Assembly: GCF_000411115.1 (NCBI RefSeq)
Contig: NZ_KE150256.1
Span: forward strand, 1 to 64,000
Source of the DNA: Capnocytophaga granulosa ATCC 51502
GTDB taxonomy: Bacteria > Bacteroidota > Bacteroidia > Flavobacteriales > Flavobacteriaceae
DNA length: 64,000 nt
Direction of reading: 5' to 3'
In this document: piece by piece, positions 26,301 through 34,007 of the stretch
Layout: each line of letters starts with the position of its first letter
Numbering within the stretch: position 1 is the stretch's first letter
The notes under the pieces: generated by a model
What the model saw: the letters and a program-made list of their open reading frames with translations, nothing else
Told to the model about the DNA's origin: nothing
The model's database searches: none
Program-made: the position numbers and the translations under genes

Positions 26301-27019
26301 GCCTCGAAGGGCTGTACTTGGTAGAAATCAGGCTTATCCGCGCTCTTAGGTGCCAACTGTTCCACGGTAGCCCCTTTGATAAAAGCCACATTGTCCTTAT
26401 AGGCAGAGACGATACCATTGGGGTGAGTCTGGGAGGTTTTTTTGATCAGCTTAAAAAGCGAAGAAGGCTGCTGCTCTCCGTCTATGATAAAAGTACCATT
26501 GAATATCTTATGGCGACAGTGTTCGGAGTTGATTTGTGAGAAGCCAAACACCTCAGAATCGGTGAGCTTACGCCCCAACTGCTCGGAGAGTTTTTCCAAA
26601 TATGCCACCTCTTCAGAACTAAGGGAGAGCCCCTCCTGCTGGTTGTAGGCAGCAATATCATCAATCTCAATCGTGGAGAGCGGTTCTATAGCTATAGTAA
26701 ATATATCTTGCCCCAAGCCCTTATATTTTTCAAAGAGCATGGGGTCAAAGTCGGTAAAATCGGCCGCTACCTCGTGGAATTCCTCTATACGGCTGATGCC
26801 CTGAATATCCATATTCTGGGTAATCTCCACCGCATTGGTACTCCAAGGAGTAACCATGGCGGCACGAGGGCCTATGAAAGTCCCTTCAAGGGTCTTACTT
26901 GTGAGTTGCTCGGCATTGCCAAAGAGCCATTGGAGTCTTTCCTTATGACTTTCGGTAAGTGTAGTTTCTGCCGCTACGGCATAAATAGTATTTTGTGTGT
27001 TTTTAAAAAAGAAAAGCAT
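23348..27019 (-). CDS. purL: Phosphoribosylformylglycinamidine synthase, large single-chain form
   Basis: At 1223 residues this is the long PurL that fuses the N-terminal linker, two PurM-like ATPase halves and a C-terminal class I glutamine amidotransferase. Visible landmarks are the SLKAETHNFPTTVEPFNGAA substrate loop (near 240), SIHDHGAGGHLNCLSEL, the second-half GHDVGSGGL, and the amidotransferase nucleophile C1068 in GICNGCQ with a downstream HGEG and SIFPWQWP. It converts FGAR to FGAM in purine synthesis. The other purine gene here, purM, is 5.7 kb away and on the opposite strand. The short-form purQ and purS are therefore not expected. Confidence 0.97.
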   Translation of the reverse strand: MLFFFKNTQNTIYAVAAETTLTESHKERLQWLFGNAEQLTSKTLEGTFIGPRAAMVTPWSTNAVEITQNMDIQGISRIEEFHEVAADFTDFDPMLFEKYKGLGQDIFTIAIEPLSTIEIDDIAAYNQQEGLSLSSEEVAYLEKLSEQLGRKLTDSEVFGFSQINSEHCRHKIFNGTFIIDGEQQPSSLFKLIKKTSQTHPNGIVSAYKDNVAFIKGATVEQLAPKSADKPDFYQVQPFEAVLSLKAETHNFPTTVEPFNGAATGSGGEIRDRLAGGQGSLPLAGTAVYMTAYPRLEEDRPWEKGMAERAWLYQTPMDILIKASNGASDFGNKFGQPLIAGSVFTFEHEEDGRKLGFDKVIMQAGGVGYAKASQAIKHTPHEGDKIVILGGDNYRIGMGGAAVSSANTGAFGSGIELNAIQRSNPEMQKRVANAIRALVESKENPIVSIHDHGAGGHLNCLSELIEETGGRIDLDALPIGDPTLSDKEIIGNESQERMGLVLPEKALNELKAIAERERAPMYEVGEVTADKHFSITSQKKGSRPMDLDLSALFGSSPKTVMTDKKVSVQYEDLTYYPSQVYTYLSQVLQLESVACKDWLTNKVDRCVGGKVAKQQCVGALQLPLNNVGVMALDYQGKEGIATSIGHSPLTALISPTAGSRNAIAEALTNILFAPLENGLAGVSLSANWMWPCRNPGEDARLYEAVQAASDFAIELGINIPTGKDSLSMKQKYPDGGDVMAPGTVIISAAAHCTDIQKVVEPVLKKDGGALYYINFSGDNYQLGGSAFAQILGKVGATAPTVKDAAEFKKVFNAVQALISEGKIQAGHDVGSGGLITTLLEMCFADNELAPEIDLTALAEEDLLKVLFAENVAVVLQADQSIEDDLKAQGVRYAKIGTVTQGEELILTHQGQTYRFNIAECRDVWYLTSYLLDKQQTANDKATERYQNYSEQPLQYTFPAHFTGEKPVRPQGKRPVAAVIREKGSNSEREMANALYLAGFDVKDVHTTDLTSGRETLEEVQFIGAVGGFSNSDVLGSAKGWAGALLYNEKAKKALDNFFARPDTLSVGICNGCQLFMELELINPEHSEHGKMKHNDSHKHETGFVSVTIPENNSVMLSTLAGTTLGVWISHGEGKFYLPMEEKDYNIVGKYTYEGYPANPNGSDYQAAMLCDKTGRHLVTMPHIERSIFPWQWPYYVGLRGAVTPWLEAFVNARKWIEAQNAQQQ

Positions 27020-27122
27020 TTTGATAATGATTAATGATTAATGATTAATGACTAATGATTAATGGTTAATGATTAATTAACTATTGTTAGTATTAATCAT
27101 TACTGGCATTAATCATTGATTA
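27020..27122. repeat. Heptamer array upstream of purL
   Basis: Units GATTAAT and GACTAAT, then ATTAATC in the opposite sense, fill the space between the lipoprotein stop and the purL start. The halves can pair (ATTAATGATTAAT against ATTAATCATT). The array therefore lies exactly where the purL leader would be. Confidence 0.75.
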
Positions 27123-27560
27123 CTGTTTGTACGCTACTTTTCCGTCCACGGAAAGTTCTTTAGTTTGAGCGTTGTAGGTGTATTTACCATTCTTGAAAGT
27201 GCCGTCGGCTTCCTTTTTTAGAATAGGGTTCTGGTCTTCACCTGTGATAAATAGCTCTACTTGGCTGTTGTCACCCTCTTTGCAGACAATAAAAGCACTG
27301 ATTACAGCCTCTTCCTGCTCCACATCCACAGGATTAAGACGGGTACCTACTTCAAAGACTTGGATACACTCCCCACGGAGGGCACTCCACGAGTAGCCTG
27401 CACTGCCTATACAACCATGCTCATCTCTGTCACCCCCTTCCAACGTTTCCTGCTGTGGTGTTGTAGGCTCTTCAGCTGCATTGTCTGTCTGCTGTGGTGT
27501 GCTGTTGTTACATGCAGCAAAGGCTAAGGCTACTACTGACAAAGTAAAGGTCTTTTTCAT
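27120..27560 (-). CDS. Small lipoprotein of unknown function
   Basis: From the ATG at 27560 the protein has 146 residues. Its signal peptide ends in a lipobox (ALAFAAC, Cys17), followed by a T/Q/E-rich tether and a compact domain with two Cys (GCIGSAGYSWSALRGEC). It ends NAQTKELSVDGKVAYKQ. The 16 codons upstream of this ATG are hydrophobic but unrelated to a normal start. Small lipoproteins with a GCxGSAGYxWS motif occur in flavobacteria; I know of no function. It is probably anchored in the outer membrane, facing the periplasm. Confidence 0.75.
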   Translation of the reverse strand: MKKTFTLSVVALAFAACNNSTPQQTDNAAEEPTTPQQETLEGGDRDEHGCIGSAGYSWSALRGECIQVFEVGTRLNPVDVEQEEAVISAFIVCKEGDNSQVELFITGEDQNPILKKEADGTFKNGKYTYNAQTKELSVDGKVAYKQ

Positions 27561-27660
27561 ATGGATTATACTTGGTATTAAAACGCAAAGGTAATAAATA
27601 AATATCAAATAGCTGCGATAAAAAAGTTTTTTTTAATTTTTTCACTAAGCAAAAAATATG

Positions 27661-27668
27661 TATATTTG
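27661..27668 (+). promoter_or_regulatory. waaA promoter -7 box
   Basis: TATATTTG fits TAnnTTTG and overlaps an upstream in-frame ATG at 27658. The true start must therefore be the ATG at 27685, 16 bases further on. Confidence 0.6.
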
Positions 27669-27684
27669 TAAAATTTTTCACCTC

Positions 27685-28929
27685 ATGAATTTTCTCTACA
27701 CTCTTGCCATTCGCTGGGTGGCTTGTATGTTGCCCTTATTGACTGTATTCAACCGAAAAATCAGACTCTTCTACAAAGGACGCCGAGAGAGCTTTCGGAT
27801 CTTGCAAACTCACATAGGTGCTGACGATCAAGTGATTTGGCTACATGCAGCTTCGTTAGGCGAATACGAACAAGGACTGCCTATACTCAAGCGCCTCAGG
27901 GAGCTATATCCTGAGAAAAAACTCGTGGTTACTTTCTTTTCTCCCTCAGGCTACGAAGCCAAGAAGCATAGCAAAGAGGCCGATGTGATCCTCTACCTAC
28001 CGCTCGACCTACCTAGGCGAGTGGATCGTTTTCTACATCTGTTGCACCCTCAGATGGCTATCTTTGTCAAATATGAGTTTTGGCCGAACTATTTGCTAGC
28101 CTTAAAAGATAGAGGCATCCCTACCTATTTGGTCTCAGGCGTATTCCGCAAAGATCAGTTGTTCTTCAGGAAAAGGAGCTGGGGTATGCGTGCGGTACTT
28201 CCTTGCTTTACACACTTTTTTGTACAGAATGAAAGCGCCAAACTTCTTTTACAATCCATAGGAATTACCAATATTACTGTAAGTGGTGATACCCGTTTTG
28301 ATCGTGTGATGGAGATTCTCTCTCGTGACAACAAGCTGCCTTTTGTAGAGCGCTTTCTCTCTGGGGCGCCTTGTATGGTTTTTGGCAGCTCATGGCGGGA
28401 AGACGAACAGGTATACATACCTTTCCTAAACGCTTATAAAGGCAATATGAAATTCATCATTGCTCCCCATGAGGTACATGACAAGGAGAAAATACATGCA
28501 CTAAGAGATAGTCTACGCAAGCATGTGGCTATACTCTCCGAGGTAGAAGGCAAAGATCTCTCCCCTTATGAAGTACTTATAGTGGATAAAATCGGGCTAC
28601 TTACCAAGATTTACAGTTATGCAGCGATTGCGTACGTAGGTGGAGGCATGGGAAACAAAGGTTTGCATAACATTTTGGAACCTGCTGTGTTCAGTATTCC
28701 TGTTGTTATCGGTAAAAATTACGATAAGTTCAACGAAGCCAAAGAACTTATTCGTCGTGAAGGTGTTTTTTCTATCAAAAACACTGAAGAATTCACCCAA
28801 ATTGCTACTTTTCTCTTCACAGACGTTATTCAACGAAAGAAAGCCGGCATACTTAACTACAATTATATAGTTTCTAATACTGGAGCAACAGAGAAATTTA
28901 TATCAATGATTAATGCCAATAATGATTAA
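27685..28929 (+). CDS. waaA: 3-deoxy-D-manno-octulosonic acid (Kdo) transferase
   Basis: This 414-residue GT30 glycosyltransferase adds Kdo from CMP-Kdo to the lipid A precursor at the inner membrane. It has an N-terminal hydrophobic anchor (about residues 1-20), the catalytic Glu60 in LHAASLGEYEQ, FVKYEFWPNYL near 135, SGDTRFDRV near 210, and the C-terminal nucleotide-binding region with GGGMGNKGLHNILEPAVF. The start is fixed by the promoter box just upstream. The final codons (NANND) run into a heptamer patch. Confidence 0.93.
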   Translation: MNFLYTLAIRWVACMLPLLTVFNRKIRLFYKGRRESFRILQTHIGADDQVIWLHAASLGEYEQGLPILKRLRELYPEKKLVVTFFSPSGYEAKKHSKEADVILYLPLDLPRRVDRFLHLLHPQMAIFVKYEFWPNYLLALKDRGIPTYLVSGVFRKDQLFFRKRSWGMRAVLPCFTHFFVQNESAKLLLQSIGITNITVSGDTRFDRVMEILSRDNKLPFVERFLSGAPCMVFGSSWREDEQVYIPFLNAYKGNMKFIIAPHEVHDKEKIHALRDSLRKHVAILSEVEGKDLSPYEVLIVDKIGLLTKIYSYAAIAYVGGGMGNKGLHNILEPAVFSIPVVIGKNYDKFNEAKELIRREGVFSIKNTEEFTQIATFLFTDVIQRKKAGILNYNYIVSNTGATEKFISMINANND

Positions 28930-29158
28930 TGATTAACAACCACTAAGACGCTACAAGATTACAACATTTAGGACGGGGAAGTCAAGGAAAAGAGAGAGGA
29001 GAAGTAAGAATTTATACAATAAAAAATGGTATTAAGTATTTAACAGTGGTTAGTGGTTAGTGGTCAGTTGTTAGTCACAATAGACTGACCTCTGACTACT
29101 AACAACTAACCACTGACGACTAACAACTAACCACTGACGACTGACTACTGACCACTAT
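28915..29158. repeat. Spacer between convergent waaA and tyrA with a two-orientation heptamer array
   Basis: A short patch (AATGATTAATGATTAAC) follows waaA, then about 100 bp of unremarkable sequence. From 29043 onward come GTGGTTA, GTGGTCA and GTTGTTA units, a turn near 29075, then CTGACTA, CTAACAA and CTAACCA units to the tyrA stop. The two halves are reverse complements over about 30 bp and should form an imperfect hairpin between the converging genes. No gene is seen. Confidence 0.75.
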
Positions 29159-29994
29159 TTCAGTATTTTACGTATATAGTTAGCTTCTTTGATATCTTGG
29201 GTAATACTGTCTGCTTGGTCGGTCTCGAGCAGGTGTTTGAAGTTTTCTAAGTTTTTAATGTATTCGGTGAGGGCTTTAAGGACATTGACCTTATTTTCCA
29301 AGAAGATAGGTGTCCACATCTGTGGGTGACTCTTGGCCAAACGGACGGTAGAGGCAAAACCTGTGCTGGCCAAATCAAAGATCTGAGCTTCATCCTTTTC
29401 TATCTCCAATACGGTCTTTCCCAACATAAAGGAACTCACATGAGAGAGGTGGGAGACATAAGCGGTGTGAAGGTCATGGTCGGTGGGCGACATCATCTTT
29501 ACCCGCATATTGAGTGCTTTGCTAATATCCAAAGCCCTATCCAAGAGCTTCCAATTGCTCTTCTCCACCTCGCACAAGGCCATTACCTTGCCATCAAAAA
29601 GGTCGTATAGGGCTGCCTGTGGCCCAGAGTGTTCAGTTCCCGCCATAGGGTGAGCGGCCACAAACTGGCTGCGACGAGGGTGCTCAGCAAGTTCGGCACA
29701 GATAGGCGCCTTGACCGAACCTGCATCCATGACCAAGGTGTTCTCGCCCACATGATCTAAGACCTTATGGACTACCTCAGCGGTGCGATCCACAGGGACT
29801 GCTACCAATACCACATCGGCATCGGATAGCGCTGTGTAATCCACCGCTTGGGAAATAATCCCTAAATCAAGTGCCTCTTGCACATGTTCGGGATTTTTAT
29901 CTATGCCTACCACGGTGTATTGTAGGCGTTTTTTGAGTTCTAAGGCAAAGGAACCTCCAATGAGTCCTAAACCAATAATCACTGCTTTTTTCAT
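29155..29994 (-). CDS. tyrA: Prephenate dehydrogenase
   Basis: From the ATG at 29994 the protein has 279 residues. The NAD-binding GLGLIGGS lies at residues 8-15, AAHPMAGTEHSG (the catalytic His region) follows near 115, and SPTDHDLHTAYVSHLSHVSSF, which contacts substrate, near 175. It oxidatively decarboxylates prephenate to 4-hydroxyphenylpyruvate for tyrosine synthesis. There is no fused chorismate mutase or C-terminal ACT domain. No other shikimate-branch gene is close. The upstream DUF4295 cluster reads the same way and ends in a terminator 70 bp earlier. Confidence 0.92.
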   Translation of the reverse strand: MKKAVIIGLGLIGGSFALELKKRLQYTVVGIDKNPEHVQEALDLGIISQAVDYTALSDADVVLVAVPVDRTAEVVHKVLDHVGENTLVMDAGSVKAPICAELAEHPRRSQFVAAHPMAGTEHSGPQAALYDLFDGKVMALCEVEKSNWKLLDRALDISKALNMRVKMMSPTDHDLHTAYVSHLSHVSSFMLGKTVLEIEKDEAQIFDLASTGFASTVRLAKSHPQMWTPIFLENKVNVLKALTEYIKNLENFKHLLETDQADSITQDIKEANYIRKILK

Positions 29995-30072
29995 GGTTAG
30001 AAACAAAAAAGACTACTCATCTGGCATGAATAGTCTGCTGTGTTATGATCTTTATAACAGGAAACAACAAGA

Positions 30073-30091
30073 AAGCCCTTATAAAGGGCTT
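30073..30091 (-). terminator. Terminator behind the rpmB-rpmG-DUF4295 cluster
   Basis: AAGCCCT / AGGGCTT form a 7-bp stem with a 5-base loop, just after the DUF4295 stop. On the minus strand the stem is followed by TTCTTGTTGTTTC, a modest U-rich tail. Confidence 0.6.
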
Positions 30092-30093
30092 AC

Positions 30094-30246
30094 TTATTTC
30101 TTTTTTAAGAATTCTTCTGCTAATTCAGGAGCCATTACACCTTCTACGAAAGTATAAGCACCTGTTTTGGGTGATTTCACCATTTTGATTACTTTGGTCA
30201 ATCGCTTAGATTTACCCTGTAAAGTTGCTACTGTCTTCTTTGCCAT
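30094..30246 (-). CDS. DUF4295 family protein, ribosome-cluster associated
   Basis: This is a 50-residue basic protein, MAKKTVATLQGKSKRLTKV onward, ending EEFLKKK. DUF4295 proteins are found almost always in Bacteroidota directly after rpmG, as here with an 8-bp gap. The high lysine content and position suggest a ribosome-associated role, but this is unproven. Confidence 0.88.
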   Translation of the reverse strand: MAKKTVATLQGKSKRLTKVIKMVKSPKTGAYTFVEGVMAPELAEEFLKKK

Positions 30247-30254
30247 AATATTAC

Positions 30255-30437
30255 TTATTTAATTTCTTTATGCACGGTAACTCTCTTTAGGATAGGGTTG
30301 TATTTCTTAAGCTCCAACCTATCTGGAGTATTTTTTTTGTTTTTAGTAGTGATATATCTTGAAGTTCCTGGAAGTCCAGAATCCTTATGTTCAGTACATT
30401 CTAAGATTACTTGTATTCTATTTCCTTTTTTAGCCAT
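30255..30437 (-). CDS. rpmG: 50S ribosomal protein L33
   Basis: The 60-residue protein begins [18 protein letters not shown] and has the L33 pattern [21 protein letters not shown], then [15 protein letters not shown]. The two zinc-binding Cys pairs of some L33 forms are absent, so it is the Cys-free type. It lies between rpmB (19 bp upstream) and the DUF4295 gene. Confidence 0.96.
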   Translation of the reverse strand: MAKKGNRIQVILECTEHKDSGLPGTSRYITTKNKKNTPDRLELKKYNPILKRVTVHKEIK

Positions 30438-30456
30438 GGTATATAATTTTTATAGG

Positions 30457-30693
30457 TTATTTAATAAATCCTTGCTTTTTAGCTTCTTTGATTACCTCAG
30501 AAATTCCCTTTTTGTTGATGGTTTTGATAGCGTTTGTAGAAACGCGAAGGGTTACCCAACGATCTTCTTCAGGAATATAGAAACGCTTGGTTGTCAAATT
30601 CGCTTTAAATTTTCTCTTTGTTTTGTTCATGGCGTGAGAAACATTGTTTCCACCCATTGCTTTTTTACCTGTCAATTCACAAACTTGTGCCAT
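30457..30693 (-). CDS. rpmB: 50S ribosomal protein L28
   Basis: The 78-residue protein [20 protein letters not shown] has the typical L28 start, with [12 protein letters not shown] and [18 protein letters not shown] in the body. It is the first gene of the rpmB-rpmG-DUF4295 cluster. An AT-rich gap with TACTTTGCACC on the minus strand (near 30724-30734), one base short of the promoter consensus, precedes it. Confidence 0.96.
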   Translation of the reverse strand: MAQVCELTGKKAMGGNNVSHAMNKTKRKFKANLTTKRFYIPEEDRWVTLRVSTNAIKTINKKGISEVIKEAKKQGFIK

Positions 30694-30783
30694 TTTATCA
30701 CTTTTTAGTTCATTATTTTATCGGGGTGCAAAGTAACGAACTTTTATTGAAACTACCAAATTTTTTTCGTTATTTTTTTTGTT

Positions 30784-30846
30784 AGCCATCAGTGGTTAGT
30801 GGTCAGTGGTTAGTCACTAGTCATTTGTCACTAGTCACTAGTCATT
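30784..30846. repeat. Heptamer array downstream of the LolD-like gene
   Basis: GTGGTTA and GTGGTCA units are followed by CACTAGT and CATTTGT units in opposite sense, so the halves can pair. The end of the LolD-like gene (MTSD and stop) lies inside it. It separates that gene from the rpmB promoter region. Confidence 0.75.
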
Positions 30847-31499
30847 AACCTTCCGTCTTGCATGGTAAAGGTCTTATCGGCCATTTGTGCCAACTGGGTA
30901 TTGTGGGTTACAATAACGAAGGTTTGGGCAAAGGCATCACGCAGGGAGAAGAAGAGCTGATGCAATTGTTGGGCGCTCTCCGAGTCAAGGTTACCACTGG
31001 GTTCGTCGGCAAAGATCACCGCGGGCTGATTCATCAGTGCACGGGCTACTGCTACACGCTGTTGCTCCCCTCCTGAGAGTGCATCGGGCTTATGAGAGAG
31101 CCTATGGGAAAGCCCCAAATAGTCCAGTAGCTCCTTTCCTCTACGCTCGGCCGCTTGGCGTGAAGTACCCTTAATAAAGGCAGGAATACAAACGTTTTCC
31201 AAAGCGGTAAACTCTGGCAGTAGCTGATGAAACTGGAATATAAATCCTATATGCTCATTGCGGAATTGTGCCAGCTTCTTAGCTGAGAGCTTCTTAACAT
31301 CTATTCCATTGATAATAAGACTACTCCCCTCAGCCTCGGTCATCGTATCGAGCGTGCCGAGGATGTGTAGCAGGGTTGTCTTCCCCGCTCCAGAAGCACC
31401 CACGATAGAGACCACTTGAGCTTTCTCCACATGGATATCCACCCCTTTGAGAATCTCTACTTGGCCGAATTTCTTATGTATGTTGGTTGCTGCTATCAA
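30831..31499 (-). CDS. ABC transporter ATP-binding protein, LolD-like
   Basis: The 222-residue ATPase has Walker A GASGAGKTT (34-42), Q-loop FQFHQLLPEFTALEN, the signature LSGGEQQRVAVARAL from 141, Walker B VIFADEPSGNLD (161-172) and an H-loop in FVIVTHNTQLA. The QFHxLLPEFTALENV stretch is characteristic of LolD, the ATPase that powers release of lipoproteins to LolA. No lolC or lolE permease gene is adjacent, which is usual in this phylum. MacB/FtsE-type function cannot be excluded. Confidence 0.82.
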   Translation of the reverse strand: MIAATNIHKKFGQVEILKGVDIHVEKAQVVSIVGASGAGKTTLLHILGTLDTMTEAEGSSLIINGIDVKKLSAKKLAQFRNEHIGFIFQFHQLLPEFTALENVCIPAFIKGTSRQAAERRGKELLDYLGLSHRLSHKPDALSGGEQQRVAVARALMNQPAVIFADEPSGNLDSESAQQLHQLFFSLRDAFAQTFVIVTHNTQLAQMADKTFTMQDGRLMTSD

Positions 31500-31592
31500 A
31501 ATTAATGAAAAGTGAAAAGTGAAAAATGAAAAGTGAAAAAGTTGTCATAAACTAACAACTAACCACTAATAACTGACCACTAAAACTTTATT
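31500..31592. repeat. Repeat-rich spacer with AAAAGTG and heptamer units
   Basis: The left part is a run of GAAAAGT/GAAAAAT units (a seven-base variant), the right part CTAACAA, CTAACCA and CTGACCA units. The transglycosylase stop sits at its right end. The AAAAGTG-type units recur before uvrA. Confidence 0.7.
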
Positions 31593-32553
31593 TAGGTACT
31601 TTAATTACATAGGTTTTTCCTGACTTGTTTTGGAGGGAGAAATCTCGTATCCAAGGGTTGAGCAGGCGTATGGTCTTGTAATTGGTCTTATAAAGTTTGG
31701 CGAAAGAAGCTAAGTTGTTTATAGTAGAATCCACAGTGATGTACTGCACGGGTTCTAAGTTATATAACTGGTCTTGCTTATAGTAAAAGCCATACTTCTT
31801 TGGGTTTTTCATAATCTCCTTAACGGCCAAGATACGGAAGACATAGCGGCTGGTCTCATTGTTCAAGTGCAGGTCATAGTAGCTACTAACCTCCTGCTTA
31901 TTTAGTTGGTTACGAATACCCGCTTTACCTGCATTGTAAGCGGCTGCCGCCAGTGTCCAGCTGCCCATTTCTTCTTTGGCTTTTTTCAGATATAAACAGG
32001 CCGCTTCGGTAGCCTTTTCTAAGTGAAAGCGCTCATCTACTGTATCTTCCATCTCCAAGTCATATTCCTTGGCGGTGTTCTTCATAAACTGCCAAAAGCC
32101 TGCCGCTCCTGAGGGAGAAACCACATTCATCAGGCCGCTCTCTATCAGGGCTAAGTACTTGAAATCGTTGGGAATATCGTATTTGTGTAAGATCGGTTCT
32201 ATAATCGGGAAGAACTTATGTGCTCGCTTGATGAGCAACAGTCCATTGGACTGCCAATATACATTGACCAAGAGTTCTCTATCGAGCCGTTCTCTGACAT
32301 CGGATAATTGCAAAGGTACTGCTTCACCTGCAAAATCCAGCTTTTTAGGCAGGTCAAAAGCACGAACCTGATACATAGGCAAGCTATCTCTTTCGGAAAT
32401 CGCCTCCACCATGATAGGGTCATCCGCGCTGAGAGTCAGCACTTCCGATTCCGCTGGAGAAGCCACCGCATTGATCAATAACAAGGCTATGGCAAACACT
32501 CCTATCCAGCTGAATATCTTTTGACAAATAGAAAAAAACTTACTCATTTTCAA
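31588..32553 (-). CDS. Membrane-bound lytic murein transglycosylase, MltD-like
   Basis: This 321-residue protein has an N-terminal hydrophobic signal or anchor (about 10-31). The SLT fold follows: catalytic Glu138 in LALIESGL, SPSGAAGFWQFM (147-158) and AAAYNAG (203-209), with the order and spacing of family 1 lytic transglycosylases. The C-terminal 50 residues (INNLASFAKLYKTNYKTIRL, then KTYVIKVPK) look like one degenerate LysM-type peptidoglycan-binding module. It cleaves peptidoglycan glycan strands to 1,6-anhydro products in the periplasm. A second ATG two codons in is an equally possible start. Confidence 0.87.
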   Translation of the reverse strand: MKMSKFFSICQKIFSWIGVFAIALLLINAVASPAESEVLTLSADDPIMVEAISERDSLPMYQVRAFDLPKKLDFAGEAVPLQLSDVRERLDRELLVNVYWQSNGLLLIKRAHKFFPIIEPILHKYDIPNDFKYLALIESGLMNVVSPSGAAGFWQFMKNTAKEYDLEMEDTVDERFHLEKATEAACLYLKKAKEEMGSWTLAAAAYNAGKAGIRNQLNKQEVSSYYDLHLNNETSRYVFRILAVKEIMKNPKKYGFYYKQDQLYNLEPVQYITVDSTINNLASFAKLYKTNYKTIRLLNPWIRDFSLQNKSGKTYVIKVPK

Positions 32554-32681
32554 TAGTTTATATTACACATAATCGCTCTTTCCTTGTAGGTAATAGACAA
32601 GAAATACAAGAGTTATTTCTGCGCACAAAGATAAAGAAAAAAGTAGAAAGTAAAAGTTTTTTTTATCTCAACTTTTTTCAC

Positions 32682-32689
32682 TACCTTTG
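32682..32689 (+). promoter_or_regulatory. purM promoter -7 box
   Basis: TACCTTTG matches the consensus. It overlaps the in-frame TTG at 32687, which rules that codon out as the start and points to the ATG at 32726. Confidence 0.65.
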
Positions 32690-32725
32690 GCACTTGTAAA
32701 AATCACTAAAAAACCATTACTTCAG

Positions 32726-33892
32726 ATGGATAACCGATATGCCATGCGTGGGGTCTCCGCTACCAAAGAGGAGGTTCACAACGCCATTAAGAATATTGAT
32801 AAAGGACTCTTTCCCAAGGCTTTTTGTAAAATTATCCCCGATTACTTAAGTGGAGATAGTGAGTATTGCTTGGTCATGCATGCCGATGGGGCGGGCACTA
32901 AGTCCTCCCTCGCTTATATGTATTGGAAGGAAACGGGCGACCTCTCTGTATGGAAAGGCATCGCTCAGGACGCCCTAATTATGAATATTGATGACCTGCT
33001 CTGTGTAGGAATTACTGACCATATACTGCTCTCCTCTACCATTGGCCGTAACAAAAGGCTCATTCCAGGGGAGGTGATTGCCGCTATTATCAACGGTACA
33101 GAGGAACTCATTGAGGAACTAGGCCAGCATGGAGTTACTATCCACTCCACTGGGGGGGAAACAGCTGATGTGGGTGATTTGGTACGTACCATTATTGTAG
33201 ATTCCACCGTTACAGCACGTATTAAGCGCAGCCAAGTAATCGACAATGCACGTATTGAGGCAGGAGATGTTATTGTAGGCTTGGCCTCTTTCGGGCAGGC
33301 TACTTACGAAAAGAGCTATAATGGCGGCATGGGCAGCAATGGCCTTACTTCGGCACGGCACGATGTGTTCTCCAAGGCCTTGGCCGAGAAATACCCTGAA
33401 AGCTATGATGGCGGGCTTCCTAAAGAAGTTATCTATACAGGTAGCAAAGCCCTGAGTGATGCTGTTGAGGGGAGTCCTCTCAATGCAGGCCTATTGGTGC
33501 TCTCCCCTACCCGTACCTATGCCCCTGTGATTAAGCAAATCCTCTCCCAATACAGTCCCACTGACATTCATGGTATGGTACACTGTAGCGGAGGCGCCCA
33601 AACGAAAATCCTACATTTCATAGATAAGCTGCACGTAATCAAAGACAACCTCTTCCCCGTACCCCCTCTCTTCCAACTCATTCAAGAAGAGTCTAAGACC
33701 AATTGGAAAGAAATGTATCAGGTGTTCAACTGTGGCCATCGTATGGAACTCTATGTACCTGAAGCTATTGCTGCTGATATTATCCGTATCTCCCAATCTT
33801 TCAATATAGACGCCCAAATCGTAGGCCGTGTGGAGAAATCAGACCACAAAAAGGTTACTATACAAAGCGAATATGGCACTTTTAATTACTAA
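32726..33892 (+). CDS. purM: Phosphoribosylformylglycinamidine cyclo-ligase (AIR synthase)
   Basis: The 388-residue protein begins MDNRYAMRGVSATKEEVHNA, the usual start of the Bacteroidota PurM form. HADGAGTKSSLAYMYW and DALIMNIDDLLCVG carry the metal- and ATP-binding acidic residues, STGGETADVGDLVRT the glycine-rich loop, and NGGMGSNGLTSARHDVF and VHCSGGAQTKILHF complete the conserved core. It closes the imidazole ring of FGAM using ATP. It is longer than enterobacterial PurM (about 345), as is normal for this phylum. It is a single-gene unit between its own promoter and a heptamer hairpin. Confidence 0.95.
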   Translation: MDNRYAMRGVSATKEEVHNAIKNIDKGLFPKAFCKIIPDYLSGDSEYCLVMHADGAGTKSSLAYMYWKETGDLSVWKGIAQDALIMNIDDLLCVGITDHILLSSTIGRNKRLIPGEVIAAIINGTEELIEELGQHGVTIHSTGGETADVGDLVRTIIVDSTVTARIKRSQVIDNARIEAGDVIVGLASFGQATYEKSYNGGMGSNGLTSARHDVFSKALAEKYPESYDGGLPKEVIYTGSKALSDAVEGSPLNAGLLVLSPTRTYAPVIKQILSQYSPTDIHGMVHCSGGAQTKILHFIDKLHVIKDNLFPVPPLFQLIQEESKTNWKEMYQVFNCGHRMELYVPEAIAADIIRISQSFNIDAQIVGRVEKSDHKKVTIQSEYGTFNY

Positions 33893-33962
33893 TGACTAGT
33901 GACAAGTGACTAATTTGTTGTTAAAAAGATTTGTCACTTGTCATTTGTCACTTGTCATTATT
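33887..33962. repeat. Heptamer array forming a hairpin after purM
   Basis: AATGACTAGTGACAAGTGAC on the left pairs with the GTCACTTGTCATTTGTCACT-type right half around a T/A-rich loop near 33915-33935. It is placed to terminate purM transcription. The right half also contains the TTTG lying 19 bases before the ftsK -7 box, so the array may donate the -33 element of the next promoter. Confidence 0.75.
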
Positions 33963-33966
33963 TTCG

Positions 33967-33974
33967 TACTTTTG
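33967..33974 (+). promoter_or_regulatory. ftsK promoter -7 box
   Basis: TACTTTTG matches TAnnTTTG, with TTTG 19 bases upstream inside the heptamer array. The ftsK ATG follows 33 bases later. GTACTTTTGC here also fits the GTANNTTTGC motif used by CTnDOT-type integrases, showing how often the two signals coincide. Confidence 0.65.
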
Positions 33975-34007
33975 CAGCTGTTTTTAATTTAAGATGTGTC
34001 CATAACC

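Noticed and set aside
27658..27684. Upstream ATG as the start of waaA
   Set aside because: It overlaps the TATATTTG promoter box; the ATG at 27685 gives the family-typical N-terminus.
33966..33975. GTACTTTTGC as an integration site before ftsK
   Set aside because: It fits GTANNTTTGC but is fully explained as the ftsK promoter box, with intact genes on both sides.
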